Shown here: one piece after another, positions 8,801-16,270 of the stretch
Position numbering within the stretch: position 1 is the stretch's first letter
Layout of the letters: the number at the start of each line of letters is the position of its first letter
Assembly: GCF_000935045.1 (NCBI RefSeq)
Contig: NZ_JYKS01000033.1
Span: 25,887 to 89,886 of the forward strand
From: Pseudomonas sp. 10-1B
Lineage (GTDB): Bacteria; Pseudomonadota; Gammaproteobacteria; Pseudomonadales; Pseudomonadaceae
Direction: 5' to 3'
DNA length: 64,000 nucleotides
Program-made: the position numbers and the translations under genes
The notes under the pieces: model-generated
Databases searched by the model: none
The model's input: the letters and a program-made list of their open reading frames with translations, nothing else
What the model was told of the DNA's origin: nothing

Positions 8801-9847
8801 CTCAACGGCCCAGGTGCCAGCAAGGAAACCCGCCAACTGGTGTTCGACCTGGGCGGCAGTGGCTTCACCTATGCCGCCGGTGATGCCCTGGGGGTGTGGC
8901 CGCGCAACTGCCCGGCCTTGGTCGACGAACTGCTGACGCTGATGCAGCTCGATGGCCAGGTACTGGTCGAGTTGAAGGGTCAACCTGCCATGCCACTGGC
9001 CGAAGCCCTGCAAACGCAGCTGGAAATCGCCAAGGTCACGCCACAGCAGCTGCAGGAGTTCGCCAGCAATGCCGCTGACCTGCAGCGCCTGCTGCAGCCT
9101 GAATGCAAGGCCGAACTGCAGGACTGGTTGTGGGGGCGGCAGCTGGTCGATGTGCTGCGCGCCTTCCCCCAGCAACTGCCGCTGGCCACCTGGCTCGACT
9201 TGCTCAAGCCCTTGCAGCCGCGCCTCTACTCGATCAGTTCCAGCCCGCTGGCACACCCGGGCCAAGTGCACCTGACCGTATCGACGGTGCGTTATGGCGA
9301 GCGCAAAGGCGTGTGTTCAAGCTTCCTTGCCGACCGTGCGCAGGCAGTGAAAGTGGCGATCTTCCCGCAGGTGTCGAAGCACTTCCGCCTGCCTGAAGAC
9401 GACAGCGTGCCGGTGATCATGGTTGGCCCCGGTACCGGCATTGCGCCGTTCCGTGCGTTCCTCGAAGAACGGCAGGCGCGGGGGGCGAAAGGCGGCAACT
9501 GGCTGTTCTTCGGCGAACAGTACGCGGCCACCGACTTCTATTACCAGGAGCAGCTGCTGGCCTGGCAGGCGGCAGGGCACTTGCGCCTGGACACGGCGTT
9601 CTCGCGGGACCAGGCGCAGAAGATCTATGTACAGCAGCGCATGCTCGAGCAGGGCGCGCAGCTGTGGCAGTGGCTGGAGGCGGGGGCGTACTTCTATGTG
9701 TGTGGCGATGCGCAGCGCATGGCCCGGGATGTGGATGCGGCGTTGCGGGCGATCGTGGCCGAGCATGGCGGGATGGATGCGGCTGCGGCTACGGCTTATG
9801 TCGAAGGCTTGAGCAAGGCCAAGCGCTATCGGCGGGATGTGTATTGA
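5822..9847 (+). CDS. Assimilatory nitrate reductase with fused flavodoxin/FAD reductase
   Basis: A 1341-residue fusion. Residues 1-700 form a molybdopterin oxidoreductase: the [4Fe-4S] motif has C10, C13, C17 and C45 (VCPYCGVGCG...LCTKG), and SRLCMAS near residue 137 supplies the Mo-ligating Cys as in NapA/NasA. From ~817 a flavodoxin domain starts (LWASQTGNGELLAE), then a CysJ-like FAD/NADPH reductase from ~990 (RLYSISSSP, CSSFLADR, VGPGTGIAPFRAFLEERQA) ending KRYRRDVY. It should take electrons from NAD(P)H to reduce nitrate to nitrite in the cytoplasm without a separate NasB. GGGGAG 7 nt upstream fixes the start at 5822. Known bifunctional architecture in Pseudomonas. Nitrite goes to NirBD downstream. 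Confidence 0.95.
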   Translation: MANSEVRSVCPYCGVGCGIVMSVADGKVGKVSGDKQHPSNFGRLCTKGLTAHLPLTAAGRLEDAYVRQQRSQQPARTGIDQAITAAATRLRGIIDQHGPDAVALYVSGQMSLEAQYLANKLAKGFIRTRYIESNSRLCMASAGSGYKLSLGADGPPGSYQDFEHAEVFLVIGANMADCHPILFLRMLDRVKAGAKLIVVDPRRSATADKADLFLQVRPGSDMALLNGLLHLLQRNGHTDPDFIARYTEGWDELPAFLDDYTPERVAAITGLAEADIIKAAEWIGSASEWMSCWTMGLNQSIHGTWHTNAICNLHLATGAICRPGSGPFSLTGQPNAMGGREMGYMGPGLPGQRSALVAADRAFVEAQWGLQPGSLRAEGGEGTVALFEQMNSGEVKACWIICSNPVASVANRQQVIDGLREAELVITQDAFLDTETNRYADILLPAALWAEGEGVMINSERNLTLMPRAVEPPGQSLADWQIIARVACAMGYTEAFDYPDAEAVYEEIRRFHNPATGYDLRGIGYAELREQPRQWPCAPGRDNPRSPLRYRNDGSSQALLHDAQGECPELAFPTASGKARFFARPWLPAAELPDADYPMVLNTGRVQHQWHTLTKTGKVPALNKLEPGPFVEIHPDDATRLGIAEKDQVAIRSRRGQAVLPARISDRVMPGNCFAPFHWNDLIGEQLAINAVTCDAVDPLSLQPAFKHCAVALERVAGERIEALDLNTPTPEPARMPTATLSRLLGLDTLPAPVLAEEERHYLQGFLLGLDQAHAAGVPSLPASAPLAANRRLFVDGLLAGLFAQPAALPGAMPAAPRHQVLWASQTGNGELLAERCAERLRGAGLDVQLSCMEAVSPSQLQGAASVVLIASTFGDGDAPDSATAFWQALQGEEGSHCAELPYAVLALGDSSYDQFCGFGRKLDQRLAELGGRRLLQRVDCEPDFDEAFATWLEALLPTLGSAAVPPPLSEPAPVAAYSKQQPWAATLLENRLLNGPGASKETRQLVFDLGGSGFTYAAGDALGVWPRNCPALVDELLTLMQLDGQVLVELKGQPAMPLAEALQTQLEIAKVTPQQLQEFASNAADLQRLLQPECKAELQDWLWGRQLVDVLRAFPQQLPLATWLDLLKPLQPRLYSISSSPLAHPGQVHLTVSTVRYGERKGVCSSFLADRAQAVKVAIFPQVSKHFRLPEDDSVPVIMVGPGTGIAPFRAFLEERQARGAKGGNWLFFGEQYAATDFYYQEQLLAWQAAGHLRLDTAFSRDQAQKIYVQQRMLEQGAQLWQWLEAGAYFYVCGDAQRMARDVDAALRAIVAEHGGMDAAAATAYVEGLSKAKRYRRDVY

Positions 9848-9886
9848 ATGCACCGGGATGGTGGCTTGTGCACTGAGAATGTGCAT

Positions 9887-9989
9887 GCCTGTGCCGGCCT
9901 CTTCGCGGGCAAGCCCGCTCCTACACAGGTCTGGAAACCTGTGGAGGCCCTTGTAGGAGCGGGTTTACCCGCGAAGAGGCCAGCACAGC
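9887..9989. repeat. REP pair (inverted)
   Basis: Two facing REPs separate the nitrate reductase stop from the nirB promoter, which begins 10 bp after the second copy. They indicate that nas and nirBD are separate transcription units. Confidence 0.85.
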
Positions 9990-9998
9990 AAACAGGAT

Positions 9999-10013
9999 TG
10001 GCACACTCCCTGC
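9999..10013 (+). promoter_or_regulatory. Sigma-54 promoter of nirBD
   Basis: TGGCAC-N5-CTGC has a perfect -24 box and a one-mismatch -12 box. The expected start near 10025 places the full two-hairpin leader in the transcript. Confidence 0.85.
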
Positions 10014-10039
10014 TTTACCCCTGATACAACAACGCCCAC

Positions 10040-10095
10040 TGATCAACGGCGATCAACCCGGGCCCTACCGTGATGAATACAGGCAAAGGCGCCTG
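10040..10095 (+). promoter_or_regulatory. ANTAR-type two-hairpin antiterminator in the nirBD leader
   Basis: Hairpin 1 (10040-10055) is TGATC-AACGGC-GATCA. Hairpin 2 (10080-10095) is CAGGC-AAAGGC-GCCTG. Both hexaloops have A1 and G4. Hairpin 2 contains the 5' arm of the following terminator, so forming it prevents termination. The second loop is identical to that of the nas leader, implying the same antiterminator protein acts on both units. Confidence 0.9.
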
Positions 10096-10123
10096 GAGCT
10101 TCGGCTCCAGGCGCTTTTTTTTT
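10089..10123 (+). terminator. Attenuator terminator of the nirBD leader
   Basis: A perfect 11-bp stem GCGCCTGGAGC-TTCG-GCTCCAGGCGC is followed by nine T residues, ending 16 nt before the nirB ATG. A terminator in this position only makes sense as a regulated attenuator. Confidence 0.95.
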
Positions 10124-10139
10124 GATCGAGGATCGGCTT

Positions 10140-12692
10140 ATGAAGGCAACAGCGAGCAGCGGGCAACGACAGCGACTGGTCATCGTCGGCAACGGCATGG
10201 TCGGCCACCATTGTGTCGAACAACTGGTCAGCCGTGGCGCCCTGCAGCGCTTCGAGGTACGGGTGTTCGGCGAAGAGCGCCAACGCGCCTACGACCGCGT
10301 GCACCTGTCCGAGTACTTCGGCGGCAGCTGTGCCGAAACCCTGGCCTTGTGCGGGCAGGACTTCTACGGCGCCAACGGCGTGCACCTGCACCTGGGGGAA
10401 GCCGTGCTGGAAATCGACCGTGAACGCGGCGAAGTGGTGACTGCCGAGGGCCGCTACGGCTACGACCAACTGGTGCTGGCCACCGGTTCGTACCCCTTCG
10501 TGCCGCCGATCGAAGGTTCCAGTGGCAATGCCCGCCTGGTCTATCGCACCCTCGACGACCTCGATGGCATCCGCGCCGCAGCCAGTGAAGCCCGCCGTGG
10601 TGTGGTGGTCGGTGGTGGCCTGCTCGGCCTGGAGGCCGCCAACGCGTTGAAGTCCCTCGGCCTGGAAGCGCATGTGGTGGAGTTCGCCCCACGGCTGATG
10701 CCGGTGCAGCTGGACGGCGAGGGCGGTGCCGCGCTCAAGGCACAGATCGAAGCCCTGGGCGTGGGCGTGCACCTGTCCCGCGCCACTCAGTCGATCAGCC
10801 AGGGTGAAGCCTACCGCTACCGCATGAACTTCGACGGCGGCGAGCACCTGGAAACCGACCTGATCGTGTTTTCCGCCGGTATCCGCCCGCAGGATGCCCT
10901 GGGCCGGGCCTGTGGCCTGGAGATTGCCGCCCGCGGTGGCGTGGTGATCGACAACCACTGCCGCAGCAGCGACCCACGCATCTTCGCCATCGGCGAATGC
11001 GCCTCGTGGAATGGCAGCGTGTTCGGCCTGGTCGCCCCGGGCTACAGCATGGCGCGCAACCTGGCGGCGTTGCTGATGGGGGAAGCGCAGGTGCCATTCA
11101 CTGGCGCCGACATGTCGACCAAGCTCAAGTTGCTGGGCGTGGATGTCGGCTCGATCGGCGATGCCCACGGCGCCACGCCGGGGGCGCGCAGCTATCGCTT
11201 CATCGACGAAGCCAACAGCGCCTACCGCCGTTTGGTGGTGGATGCCAGCGGCAAGCACGTGCTCGGTGCGGTACTGGTCGGCGACAACAGCTACTATGAC
11301 ACCTTGCTGCAGTACGCCCAGAACGGCATTGCCCTGCCGGCCGACCCGGCGGCGCTGATTTTGCCGCAAAGTGGTGGTGCGCCGGCCCTGGGCGCCGATG
11401 CACTGCCCGACAGCGCGACCATCTGCTCTTGCCACAACGTCAGCAAGGGCGCGGTCTGCGCCGCTATCGACAGTGGCTGCAGCGACCTCGCCGCCGTCAA
11501 GGGCTGCACCAAGGCCGCTACCGGTTGCGGTGGTTGTGCGGCCTTGCTCAAGCAGGTGTTCGAGCACGAGCTGAGCGCCCGCGGCGTGGCAGTGGACAAG
11601 AGCCTGTGCGAGCACTTCGCCTACACCCGCCAGGAGCTGTACGGCCTGGTCCGGGTAGGCGGCATTCGCAGCTTCAACGAACTGCTCGAACGCCACGGCA
11701 AGGGCCACGTTGGCTGCGACATCTGCAAGCCGGCGGTGGGCAACATCCTCGCCTCGTGCTGGAACCAGCCGATCATGGACCCAGCGCTGGTACCGCTGCA
11801 GGACACCAACGACACCTTCATGGCCAATATGCAGAAGAACGGCACCTACTCGGTGGTGCCGCGCATCCCCGGCGGTGAAATCACCCCGGACAAGCTCATC
11901 GTCATCGGCCAGGTGGCCAAGAAGTACGATCTTTACACCAAGATCACCGGCGGCCAGCGCATCGACCTGTTCGGTGCCCAGTTGCACGAGCTGCCGCTGA
12001 TCTGGGGCGAGCTGATCGAAGCCGGCTTCGAAACCGGCCACGCCTACGGCAAGTCGACCCGCACGGTGAAATCGTGCGTCGGCAGCACCTGGTGCCGCTA
12101 TGGCGTGCAGGACAGCGTCGGCATGGCCCTGCGCCTGGAAGACCGCTACAAGGGCCTGCGCAGCCCGCACAAGCTCAAGTTCGCGGTGTCTGGCTGCACC
12201 CGCGAGTGCGCCGAGGCACAGAGCAAGGACATTGGCGTGATCGCCACCGACAAGGGCTGGAACCTCTACGTGTGCGGCAACGGCGGCATGCGCCCGCGGC
12301 ATGCCGAGCTGTTCGCCACCGACCTAGACGACGCAACCCTGGTACGCCTGATCGACCGCGTGCTGATGTTCTACATCCGCACCGCCGACAAGTTGCAGCG
12401 TACCTCGGTGTGGCGCGAGAGCCTGGAAGGCGGGCTGGATTACCTGAAGCAGGTGATCATCGACGACAGCCTGGGGTTGGCCGCTGAGCTGGAAGCGCAG
12501 ATGCAGCATGTGGTCGACCAGTATGAATGCGAGTGGGCCAACGCCCTGAACGACCCTGAGAAGCTCAAGCGCTTCCGTACCTTCGTCAACGACCGGCGCG
12601 CCGACCCGGACGTGCATTTCGTGCGCGAACGCGAACAACGCCGGCCTGCTGCACCGCTGCACCTGATTCCCACTGTCGAGGAGGCTGTCTGA
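10140..12692 (+). CDS. nirB: Assimilatory NAD(P)H nitrite reductase, large subunit
   Basis: An 850-residue cytoplasmic enzyme reducing nitrite to ammonium. Residues ~10-400 are a pyridine nucleotide-disulphide oxidoreductase fold (LVIVGNGMVGHHCVEQL; GVVVGGGLLGLEAANALKSLG). A BFD-type [2Fe-2S] segment follows (ICSCHNVSKGAVC...GCTKAATGCGGC, about 427-470), then the sirohaem/[4Fe-4S] reductase part with CVGSTWCRYG and VSGCTRECAEAQSKDIG near residues 640-700. GAGG 8 nt upstream supports the ATG at 10140. nirD overlaps the stop by one base (TGATG), so the subunits are translationally coupled. Expression is controlled by the sigma-54 promoter and attenuator described separately. Confidence 0.97.
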   Translation: MKATASSGQRQRLVIVGNGMVGHHCVEQLVSRGALQRFEVRVFGEERQRAYDRVHLSEYFGGSCAETLALCGQDFYGANGVHLHLGEAVLEIDRERGEVVTAEGRYGYDQLVLATGSYPFVPPIEGSSGNARLVYRTLDDLDGIRAAASEARRGVVVGGGLLGLEAANALKSLGLEAHVVEFAPRLMPVQLDGEGGAALKAQIEALGVGVHLSRATQSISQGEAYRYRMNFDGGEHLETDLIVFSAGIRPQDALGRACGLEIAARGGVVIDNHCRSSDPRIFAIGECASWNGSVFGLVAPGYSMARNLAALLMGEAQVPFTGADMSTKLKLLGVDVGSIGDAHGATPGARSYRFIDEANSAYRRLVVDASGKHVLGAVLVGDNSYYDTLLQYAQNGIALPADPAALILPQSGGAPALGADALPDSATICSCHNVSKGAVCAAIDSGCSDLAAVKGCTKAATGCGGCAALLKQVFEHELSARGVAVDKSLCEHFAYTRQELYGLVRVGGIRSFNELLERHGKGHVGCDICKPAVGNILASCWNQPIMDPALVPLQDTNDTFMANMQKNGTYSVVPRIPGGEITPDKLIVIGQVAKKYDLYTKITGGQRIDLFGAQLHELPLIWGELIEAGFETGHAYGKSTRTVKSCVGSTWCRYGVQDSVGMALRLEDRYKGLRSPHKLKFAVSGCTRECAEAQSKDIGVIATDKGWNLYVCGNGGMRPRHAELFATDLDDATLVRLIDRVLMFYIRTADKLQRTSVWRESLEGGLDYLKQVIIDDSLGLAAELEAQMQHVVDQYECEWANALNDPEKLKRFRTFVNDRRADPDVHFVREREQRRPAAPLHLIPTVEEAV

Positions 12693-13054
12693 TGAACCTG
12701 TCCAATGCTGCTGTGAAAACCCAAGAGAACTGGCAGGCGGTTTGCCAGGCGGATGACCTGGTGGCCGATTCCGGGGTGGTGGTGTGGCTCGATGGGGCCC
12801 AGGTGGCCTTGTTCTACCTGCCGGGGCAGGCGCAGCCGCTGTACGCGGTGGCCAACCGCGACCCGCGCTCCGGTGCCAACATCATTGGCCGCGGGCTGGT
12901 GGGCAGTGTGCAGGGCGAGTTGGTGGTGGCCGCGCCGTTGTACAAGCAGCACTTCAGCCTGCAGAGCGGCGAGTGCCTGGAGGATGCCGGGCAGCGCCTG
13001 CGGGTGTGGCCGGTGCGCCTGAATGGTGAAGCTGTCGAGTTGGCTGTCGCCTGA
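12692..13054 (+). CDS. nirD: Assimilatory nitrite reductase, small subunit
   Basis: A 120-residue Rieske-fold protein of the NirD family, partner of NirB. The sequence lacks the CXH...CXXH ligands of true Rieske proteins, as is normal for NirD, so it probably has a structural role. Recognisable blocks are QVALFYLP, YAVANRDPRSGANIIGRGLV and APLYKQHFSLQSGECLED. The start codon overlaps the nirB stop. Confidence 0.95.
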   Translation: MNLSNAAVKTQENWQAVCQADDLVADSGVVVWLDGAQVALFYLPGQAQPLYAVANRDPRSGANIIGRGLVGSVQGELVVAAPLYKQHFSLQSGECLEDAGQRLRVWPVRLNGEAVELAVA

Positions 13055-13066
13055 TATTCATCTGCT

Positions 13067-13177
13067 GCCTGTATCGGCCCTTTCGCGGGCACGCCCGCTC
13101 CCACAGGAATACCCACAACAGTCCAGACATGTGCAGTACCTGTGGGAGCGGGCGTGCCCGCGAAGGGGCCAAAGCAG
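13067..13177. repeat. REP pair (inverted)
   Basis: Facing REP copies of the GCGGGCACGCCCGC subtype lie after nirD. They likely mark the end of the nirBD unit. Confidence 0.85.
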
Positions 13178-13213
13178 ATTATCTGTCAGCAGCAATGCGG
13201 TAAGCTTGCGGCC

Positions 13214-14146
13214 ATGAACCTCGACACCCGCATCAAGTACCGCCACCTGCTGTGCTTCCTGGAGATTGCCCGGCAGGGCAGCCTGGCCAGGGCTGCCGAT
13301 ATCCTGGCCATCAGCCAGCCGGCGATTTCCAAGACCCTCAAGGAACTCGAAGACCTGCTCGAAGCACGCCTGTTCGCGCGCAGCCGCCAGGGCGTCGAGC
13401 TGACCCCGGCCGGGGCGCGTTTCATGCGCTACGCCGGGCCCAGCGTGCAGGCCCTGCGCGATGGCGTCAGCAGCCTGCGTGGCGAAGCGCGGGCGCCGTC
13501 GCAGGTGCGTATCGGCGTGCTGTCCACGGTCGAAGGCCTGCTCATGCCCGAAGTGCTCTGTCGCCTGCACCAGCGCCATGAAGCGCTGGTGATCAGTGTG
13601 GTCACCGGGGTCAGCGCGCAGTTGCTTGGCCAACTGCACCTGGGTGAGCTGGAGCTGGTGGTCGGGCGCATGACCGACAGCCCGCAGATCCAGGGCCTGT
13701 CGTTCGAGCACCTGTACAGCGAATCGATGAGCCTGGTGGTGCGGCCGGGCCACCCATTGCTGGCCAGCTCGCCAGTGGAACGGGCACAGGTGGGGCGTTA
13801 CCCGCTGGTGTTGCCGCCCGCGGGCACCACCATCCGCCAGCACGCCGACAGCCTGTTCGTGCAATGCGGCATCCAGATGCCGGCGCAACGTCTGGAAACC
13901 CTGTCCCTGGCCCTGAGCCGGCGCTACCTGCTGGGTAGCGAAGCGGTGTGGGTAGCGCCGCGCGACGCGGTGTTGCTCGACCTGCGCCGTGGCGAGCTGG
14001 TCGAGCTTGACCTGGGTGTGCGCGAGCCGGGCGGCTCGGTGGGCATCTGCCGTAATGCCGCCTTGCCGCAGAGTTTGCCGGGGCAATGGGTGTGCGAGGT
14101 GCTGCGCGAAGTGGCAGGGGAGTACCGCGAAGGCAACTACCCCTGA
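13214..14146 (+). CDS. LysR-type regulator, PcaQ-like
   Basis: A 310-residue LysR regulator. The N-terminal winged helix-turn-helix reads LLCFLEIARQGSLARAADIL, then ISQPAISKTLKELEDLLEA. An effector-binding domain of two lobes follows (RIGVLSTVEGLLMPEVL; LVVRPGHPLLA; LPPAGTTIRQHADSLF). The overall pattern resembles PcaQ/GbpR-type regulators of aromatic and sugar-acid catabolism. No pca genes are nearby, so the target is unknown. The ATG at 13214 is chosen because MNLDTRIKYRHLLCF is the normal family start; the frame is open further upstream through REP DNA. It is neither divergent from nor in operon with a metabolic gene. Confidence 0.85.
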   Translation: MNLDTRIKYRHLLCFLEIARQGSLARAADILAISQPAISKTLKELEDLLEARLFARSRQGVELTPAGARFMRYAGPSVQALRDGVSSLRGEARAPSQVRIGVLSTVEGLLMPEVLCRLHQRHEALVISVVTGVSAQLLGQLHLGELELVVGRMTDSPQIQGLSFEHLYSESMSLVVRPGHPLLASSPVERAQVGRYPLVLPPAGTTIRQHADSLFVQCGIQMPAQRLETLSLALSRRYLLGSEAVWVAPRDAVLLDLRRGELVELDLGVREPGGSVGICRNAALPQSLPGQWVCEVLREVAGEYREGNYP

Positions 14147-14333
14147 GTGATGGAAAAGCGGCACAACTGGTCAATACTGGCCAGTGGCTGCAAACGCTAG
14201 GATGAATAAGCCTTTAACTACTGAACTTCCTTACCAAAACCCGCTCCTATGCCGGTAGCCATTGGTGATGGCCGCCTGCTAAGCTCGCGGCTTTACCCTG
14301 ATTGCCCTTATGGCGCATGAACAAGGAAATAGC

Positions 14334-15098
14334 ATGAAACAGCATCGTTTGGCGGCTGCGGTTGCCCTGGTAGGCCTGGTACTGGCTGGCTGTGATCAAC
14401 AAGCCAGCAGCCCCGAGCTGAAGACTCCGGCACAGAAAGCCTCCTACGGTATCGGCCTGAACATGGGCAAGAGCCTGGCTCAGGAAGGCATGGAAGACCT
14501 TGATTCGAAAGCCGTCGCCCTCGGCATCGAAGACGCTGTTGGCAAGAAGGAACAGCGCATCAAGGACGAAGAGCTGGTAGAAGCCTTCACCGCGCTGCAG
14601 AAGCGCGCCGAAGAGCGCCTGGCCAAGGCCAGCGAAGAAGCTGCCTCCGCCGGCAAGAAGTTCCTCGAAGAAAACGCCAAGAAGCCAGGCGTGGTCACCA
14701 CCGCTTCCGGCCTGCAGTATGAAGTGGTCAAGAAGGCCGAAGGCGCGCAGCCCAAGCCGACCGATGTGGTCACTGTCCACTACGAAGGCAAGCTGATCGA
14801 TGGCAAGGTGTTCGACAGCTCCGTCGAGCGCGGCAGCCCGATCGACCTGCCGGTCAGCGGCGTGATCCCGGGTTGGGTCGAAGGCCTGCAACTGATGCAC
14901 GTCGGTGAGAAGTACAAGCTGTTCATCCCGGCTGAACTGGCCTACGGCGCACAGAGCCCAAGCCCGCTGATCCCGGCCAACTCGGTGTTGGTGTTCGATC
15001 TGGAACTGATCGCCATCAAGGACCCGGCCCAGCTGCAAGGCGCCGAGCCGGAAGCCGAGGCACCGGCCGAAGCCCCTGCTGAAGCGCCTGCCAAGTAA
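14334..15098 (+). CDS. FKBP-type peptidyl-prolyl isomerase, lipoprotein
   Basis: A 254-residue protein with a lipoprotein signal peptide ending LVLAGC (Cys ~19). An FKBP_N dimerisation region (KASYGIGLNMGKSLAQEG, then a charged helix to ~125) precedes an FKBP catalytic domain from ~140 (VTVHYEGKLIDGKVFDSS, PIDLPVSGVIPGWVEGLQLM, LAYGAQSP). The C-terminus is a low-complexity Ala-Glu-Pro tail. This Mip/FkpA-like enzyme probably assists folding of envelope proteins; lipidation predicts membrane anchoring. AAGGAA upstream fixes the ATG at 14334. A strong terminator follows. Confidence 0.93.
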   Translation: MKQHRLAAAVALVGLVLAGCDQQASSPELKTPAQKASYGIGLNMGKSLAQEGMEDLDSKAVALGIEDAVGKKEQRIKDEELVEAFTALQKRAEERLAKASEEAASAGKKFLEENAKKPGVVTTASGLQYEVVKKAEGAQPKPTDVVTVHYEGKLIDGKVFDSSVERGSPIDLPVSGVIPGWVEGLQLMHVGEKYKLFIPAELAYGAQSPSPLIPANSVLVFDLELIAIKDPAQLQGAEPEAEAPAEAPAEAPAK

Positions 15099-15115
15099 TA
15101 CTGGCTGGCCCACGC

Positions 15116-15144
15116 AAAACGCCCCGTTCCGACGGGGCGTTTTC
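15116..15144 (+). terminator. Rho-independent terminator of the FKBP gene
   Basis: AAAACGCCCCG-TTCCGA-CGGGGCGTTTT is a perfect stem flanked by A and T runs, so it could work in both directions. Confidence 0.93.
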
Positions 15145-15345
15145 GTTTGTGTACCTGGTGGTTGGACGAACCTGTAACTGCTGATACTGTCCGAGGAAAT
15201 GCAGCTTGCACAAGTACAATGCTTCTGACGCAAATCGTTTGCGCCCCAGGTACCCACGGCATGAAACGACTGTGTAAAAAACGCCCGATCTGACCGGGGC
15301 CCTTGCCTGTCAGGCACCTGGGGTCAGAAACTTGGCCCTGTTCAC

Positions 15346-15376
15346 AAGGTTATCCACAATAAATGTGGATAACCTT
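15346..15376. promoter_or_regulatory. Perfect palindrome carrying two consensus DnaA boxes
   Basis: A 13-bp perfect inverted repeat, AAGGTTATCCACA, 5-bp spacer, TGTGGATAACCTT. Each arm contains TTATCCACA, the strict DnaA box, at 15350-15358 and 15364-15372 in opposite orientation. It ends 5 bp before the ribosome-binding region of the DUF1232 gene. It could bind DnaA or form an RNA hairpin in the leader. The sequence is certain; the function is not. Confidence 0.7.
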
Positions 15377-15394
15377 TTCCCTCTCGGAGGCACC

Positions 15395-15832
15395 ATGAGC
15401 GCACCCTGGAATTTCGCCCGCTTCCTGCCCCTGGCCGAGCGCCTGCTCAGCCGTGGCCGGCTGCCGGCCTTGCTGTTCGCGGTGGCCCGCAAGGGCCCGC
15501 GCATCGGCCAGCTGCGTGACGACCTGAAGCTGCTGCAGGGGCTGTGCCTGGCCTGGTGGCGCGGCGAATACCGCGCCATCAGCCCCAAGGCACTGGTCAC
15601 CATCGTGGCCGGCCTGCTGTATTTCGTCAGCCCCATCGATGCCATCCCCGACTGGTTGCTGGGCGTAGGTTTCCTCGATGACATCGCGGTACTCGGTTGG
15701 GTGCTCAAGACCGTGGCCGACGAACTGGCGCGTTTCAAGGCCTGGCGCGACAGCCAGGCGCCCGAACGGCTGCGTGTGGTCGAGCGGCTGCCTGCCACCC
15801 CCGAAGCGCTGCTGCTGGAGCGCAACAAGTGA
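15395..15832 (+). CDS. DUF1232 (YkvA-like) membrane protein
   Basis: A 145-residue protein with the DUF1232 core YRAISPKALVTIVAGLLYFVSPIDAIPDWL and GFLDDIAVLGWVLKTVADEL at residues ~60-115, with one or two membrane segments. The family is widespread and its biochemical role unknown. The start at 15395 follows CGGAGG. It is a single gene, preceded by the DnaA-box palindrome and followed by the Xre pair. Confidence 0.85.
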   Translation: MSAPWNFARFLPLAERLLSRGRLPALLFAVARKGPRIGQLRDDLKLLQGLCLAWWRGEYRAISPKALVTIVAGLLYFVSPIDAIPDWLLGVGFLDDIAVLGWVLKTVADELARFKAWRDSQAPERLRVVERLPATPEALLLERNK

Positions 15833-15881
15833 AATTGGCCTGATCTGCACAGACTCCCGGAGTTGGTAATATAATTGGCAT

Positions 15882-15917
15882 AAGGATTATGCCTACGGAT
15901 TACATGCGGTAATCCTT
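15882..15917. promoter_or_regulatory. Candidate autoregulatory operator of the Xre gene
   Basis: Three GGATTA half-sites lie at 15884, 15897 and, inverted, 15910-15915. The last two form GGATTAC-ATGCG-GTAATCC, a perfect 7-bp inverted repeat. TATAAT at 15870-15875 is a plausible -10 box just upstream. Binding by the downstream Xre protein is inferred. Confidence 0.55.
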
Positions 15918-15931
15918 TTGAGGGGTTTGTA

Positions 15932-16270
15932 ATGGGTATTCAGGTCATCAGCCGGGACGGTCAACCCGAGTACGCCGTCGTTCCTTGGGCGCAGTACCAA
16001 GCGTTGCTCAAGGCCGCGGGGCAGGCGCCTGCCGAGGCGGTTGTCGTTGAGGAGCAAGGCAGCGCGGCCAGTGCGCCTTTGCCGGCGTTCAGCGAAGTCG
16101 CGCAGATTCGCCAGGCCAAGGGCATCGCCCCTGAGCAACTGGCGCGCAATGTGGGGGTAAGCCCGGCTTACCTGGCCATGATCGAGTCGGGCGAACGTCA
16201 GCCGGACGCTGCCATTCGCCGCGCCCTGGCCTGGCACCTGGGGGTGGCTGGCTGGAGTGAGCCGTCATGA
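15932..16270 (+). CDS. Xre-family helix-turn-helix protein, antitoxin-like
   Basis: A 112-residue protein. Residues 1-30 (IQVISRDGQPEYAVVPWAQY) resemble the N-terminal segment seen in some antitoxin-type regulators. A linker leads to an Xre helix-turn-helix at ~52-108 (IRQAKGIAPEQLARNVGVSP, then YLAMIESGERQPDAAIRRAL). GAGGGG supports the ATG. It overlaps the next gene by 4 bp (ATGA), so the two are co-translated. Palindromic half-sites upstream suggest autoregulation. An antitoxin role is possible but unproven. Confidence 0.75.
   Translation: MGIQVISRDGQPEYAVVPWAQYQALLKAAGQAPAEAVVVEEQGSAASAPLPAFSEVAQIRQAKGIAPEQLARNVGVSPAYLAMIESGERQPDAAIRRALAWHLGVAGWSEPS

Noticed and set aside
10065..12302. 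A 745-codon open frame antisense to nirB
   Set aside because: High-GC shadow of a real gene. No ribosome-binding site or family resemblance, and composition is Ala/Gly/His-rich as expected for an antisense reading.
12692..13054. Broken nirD because Rieske ligands are missing
   Set aside because: NirD proteins normally lack these cysteines and histidines; length and fold blocks are normal.
15282..15331. Small RNA gene in the FKBP-DUF1232 gap (TCTGACC...GGTCAGA with inner GCCTG-T-CAGGC)
   Set aside because: It can fold, but no promoter or terminator pair was found and no known RNA family fits.
15346..15376. Replication origin
   Set aside because: Only two DnaA boxes, no AT-rich unwinding region and no dnaA, dnaN or parAB genes next to it.
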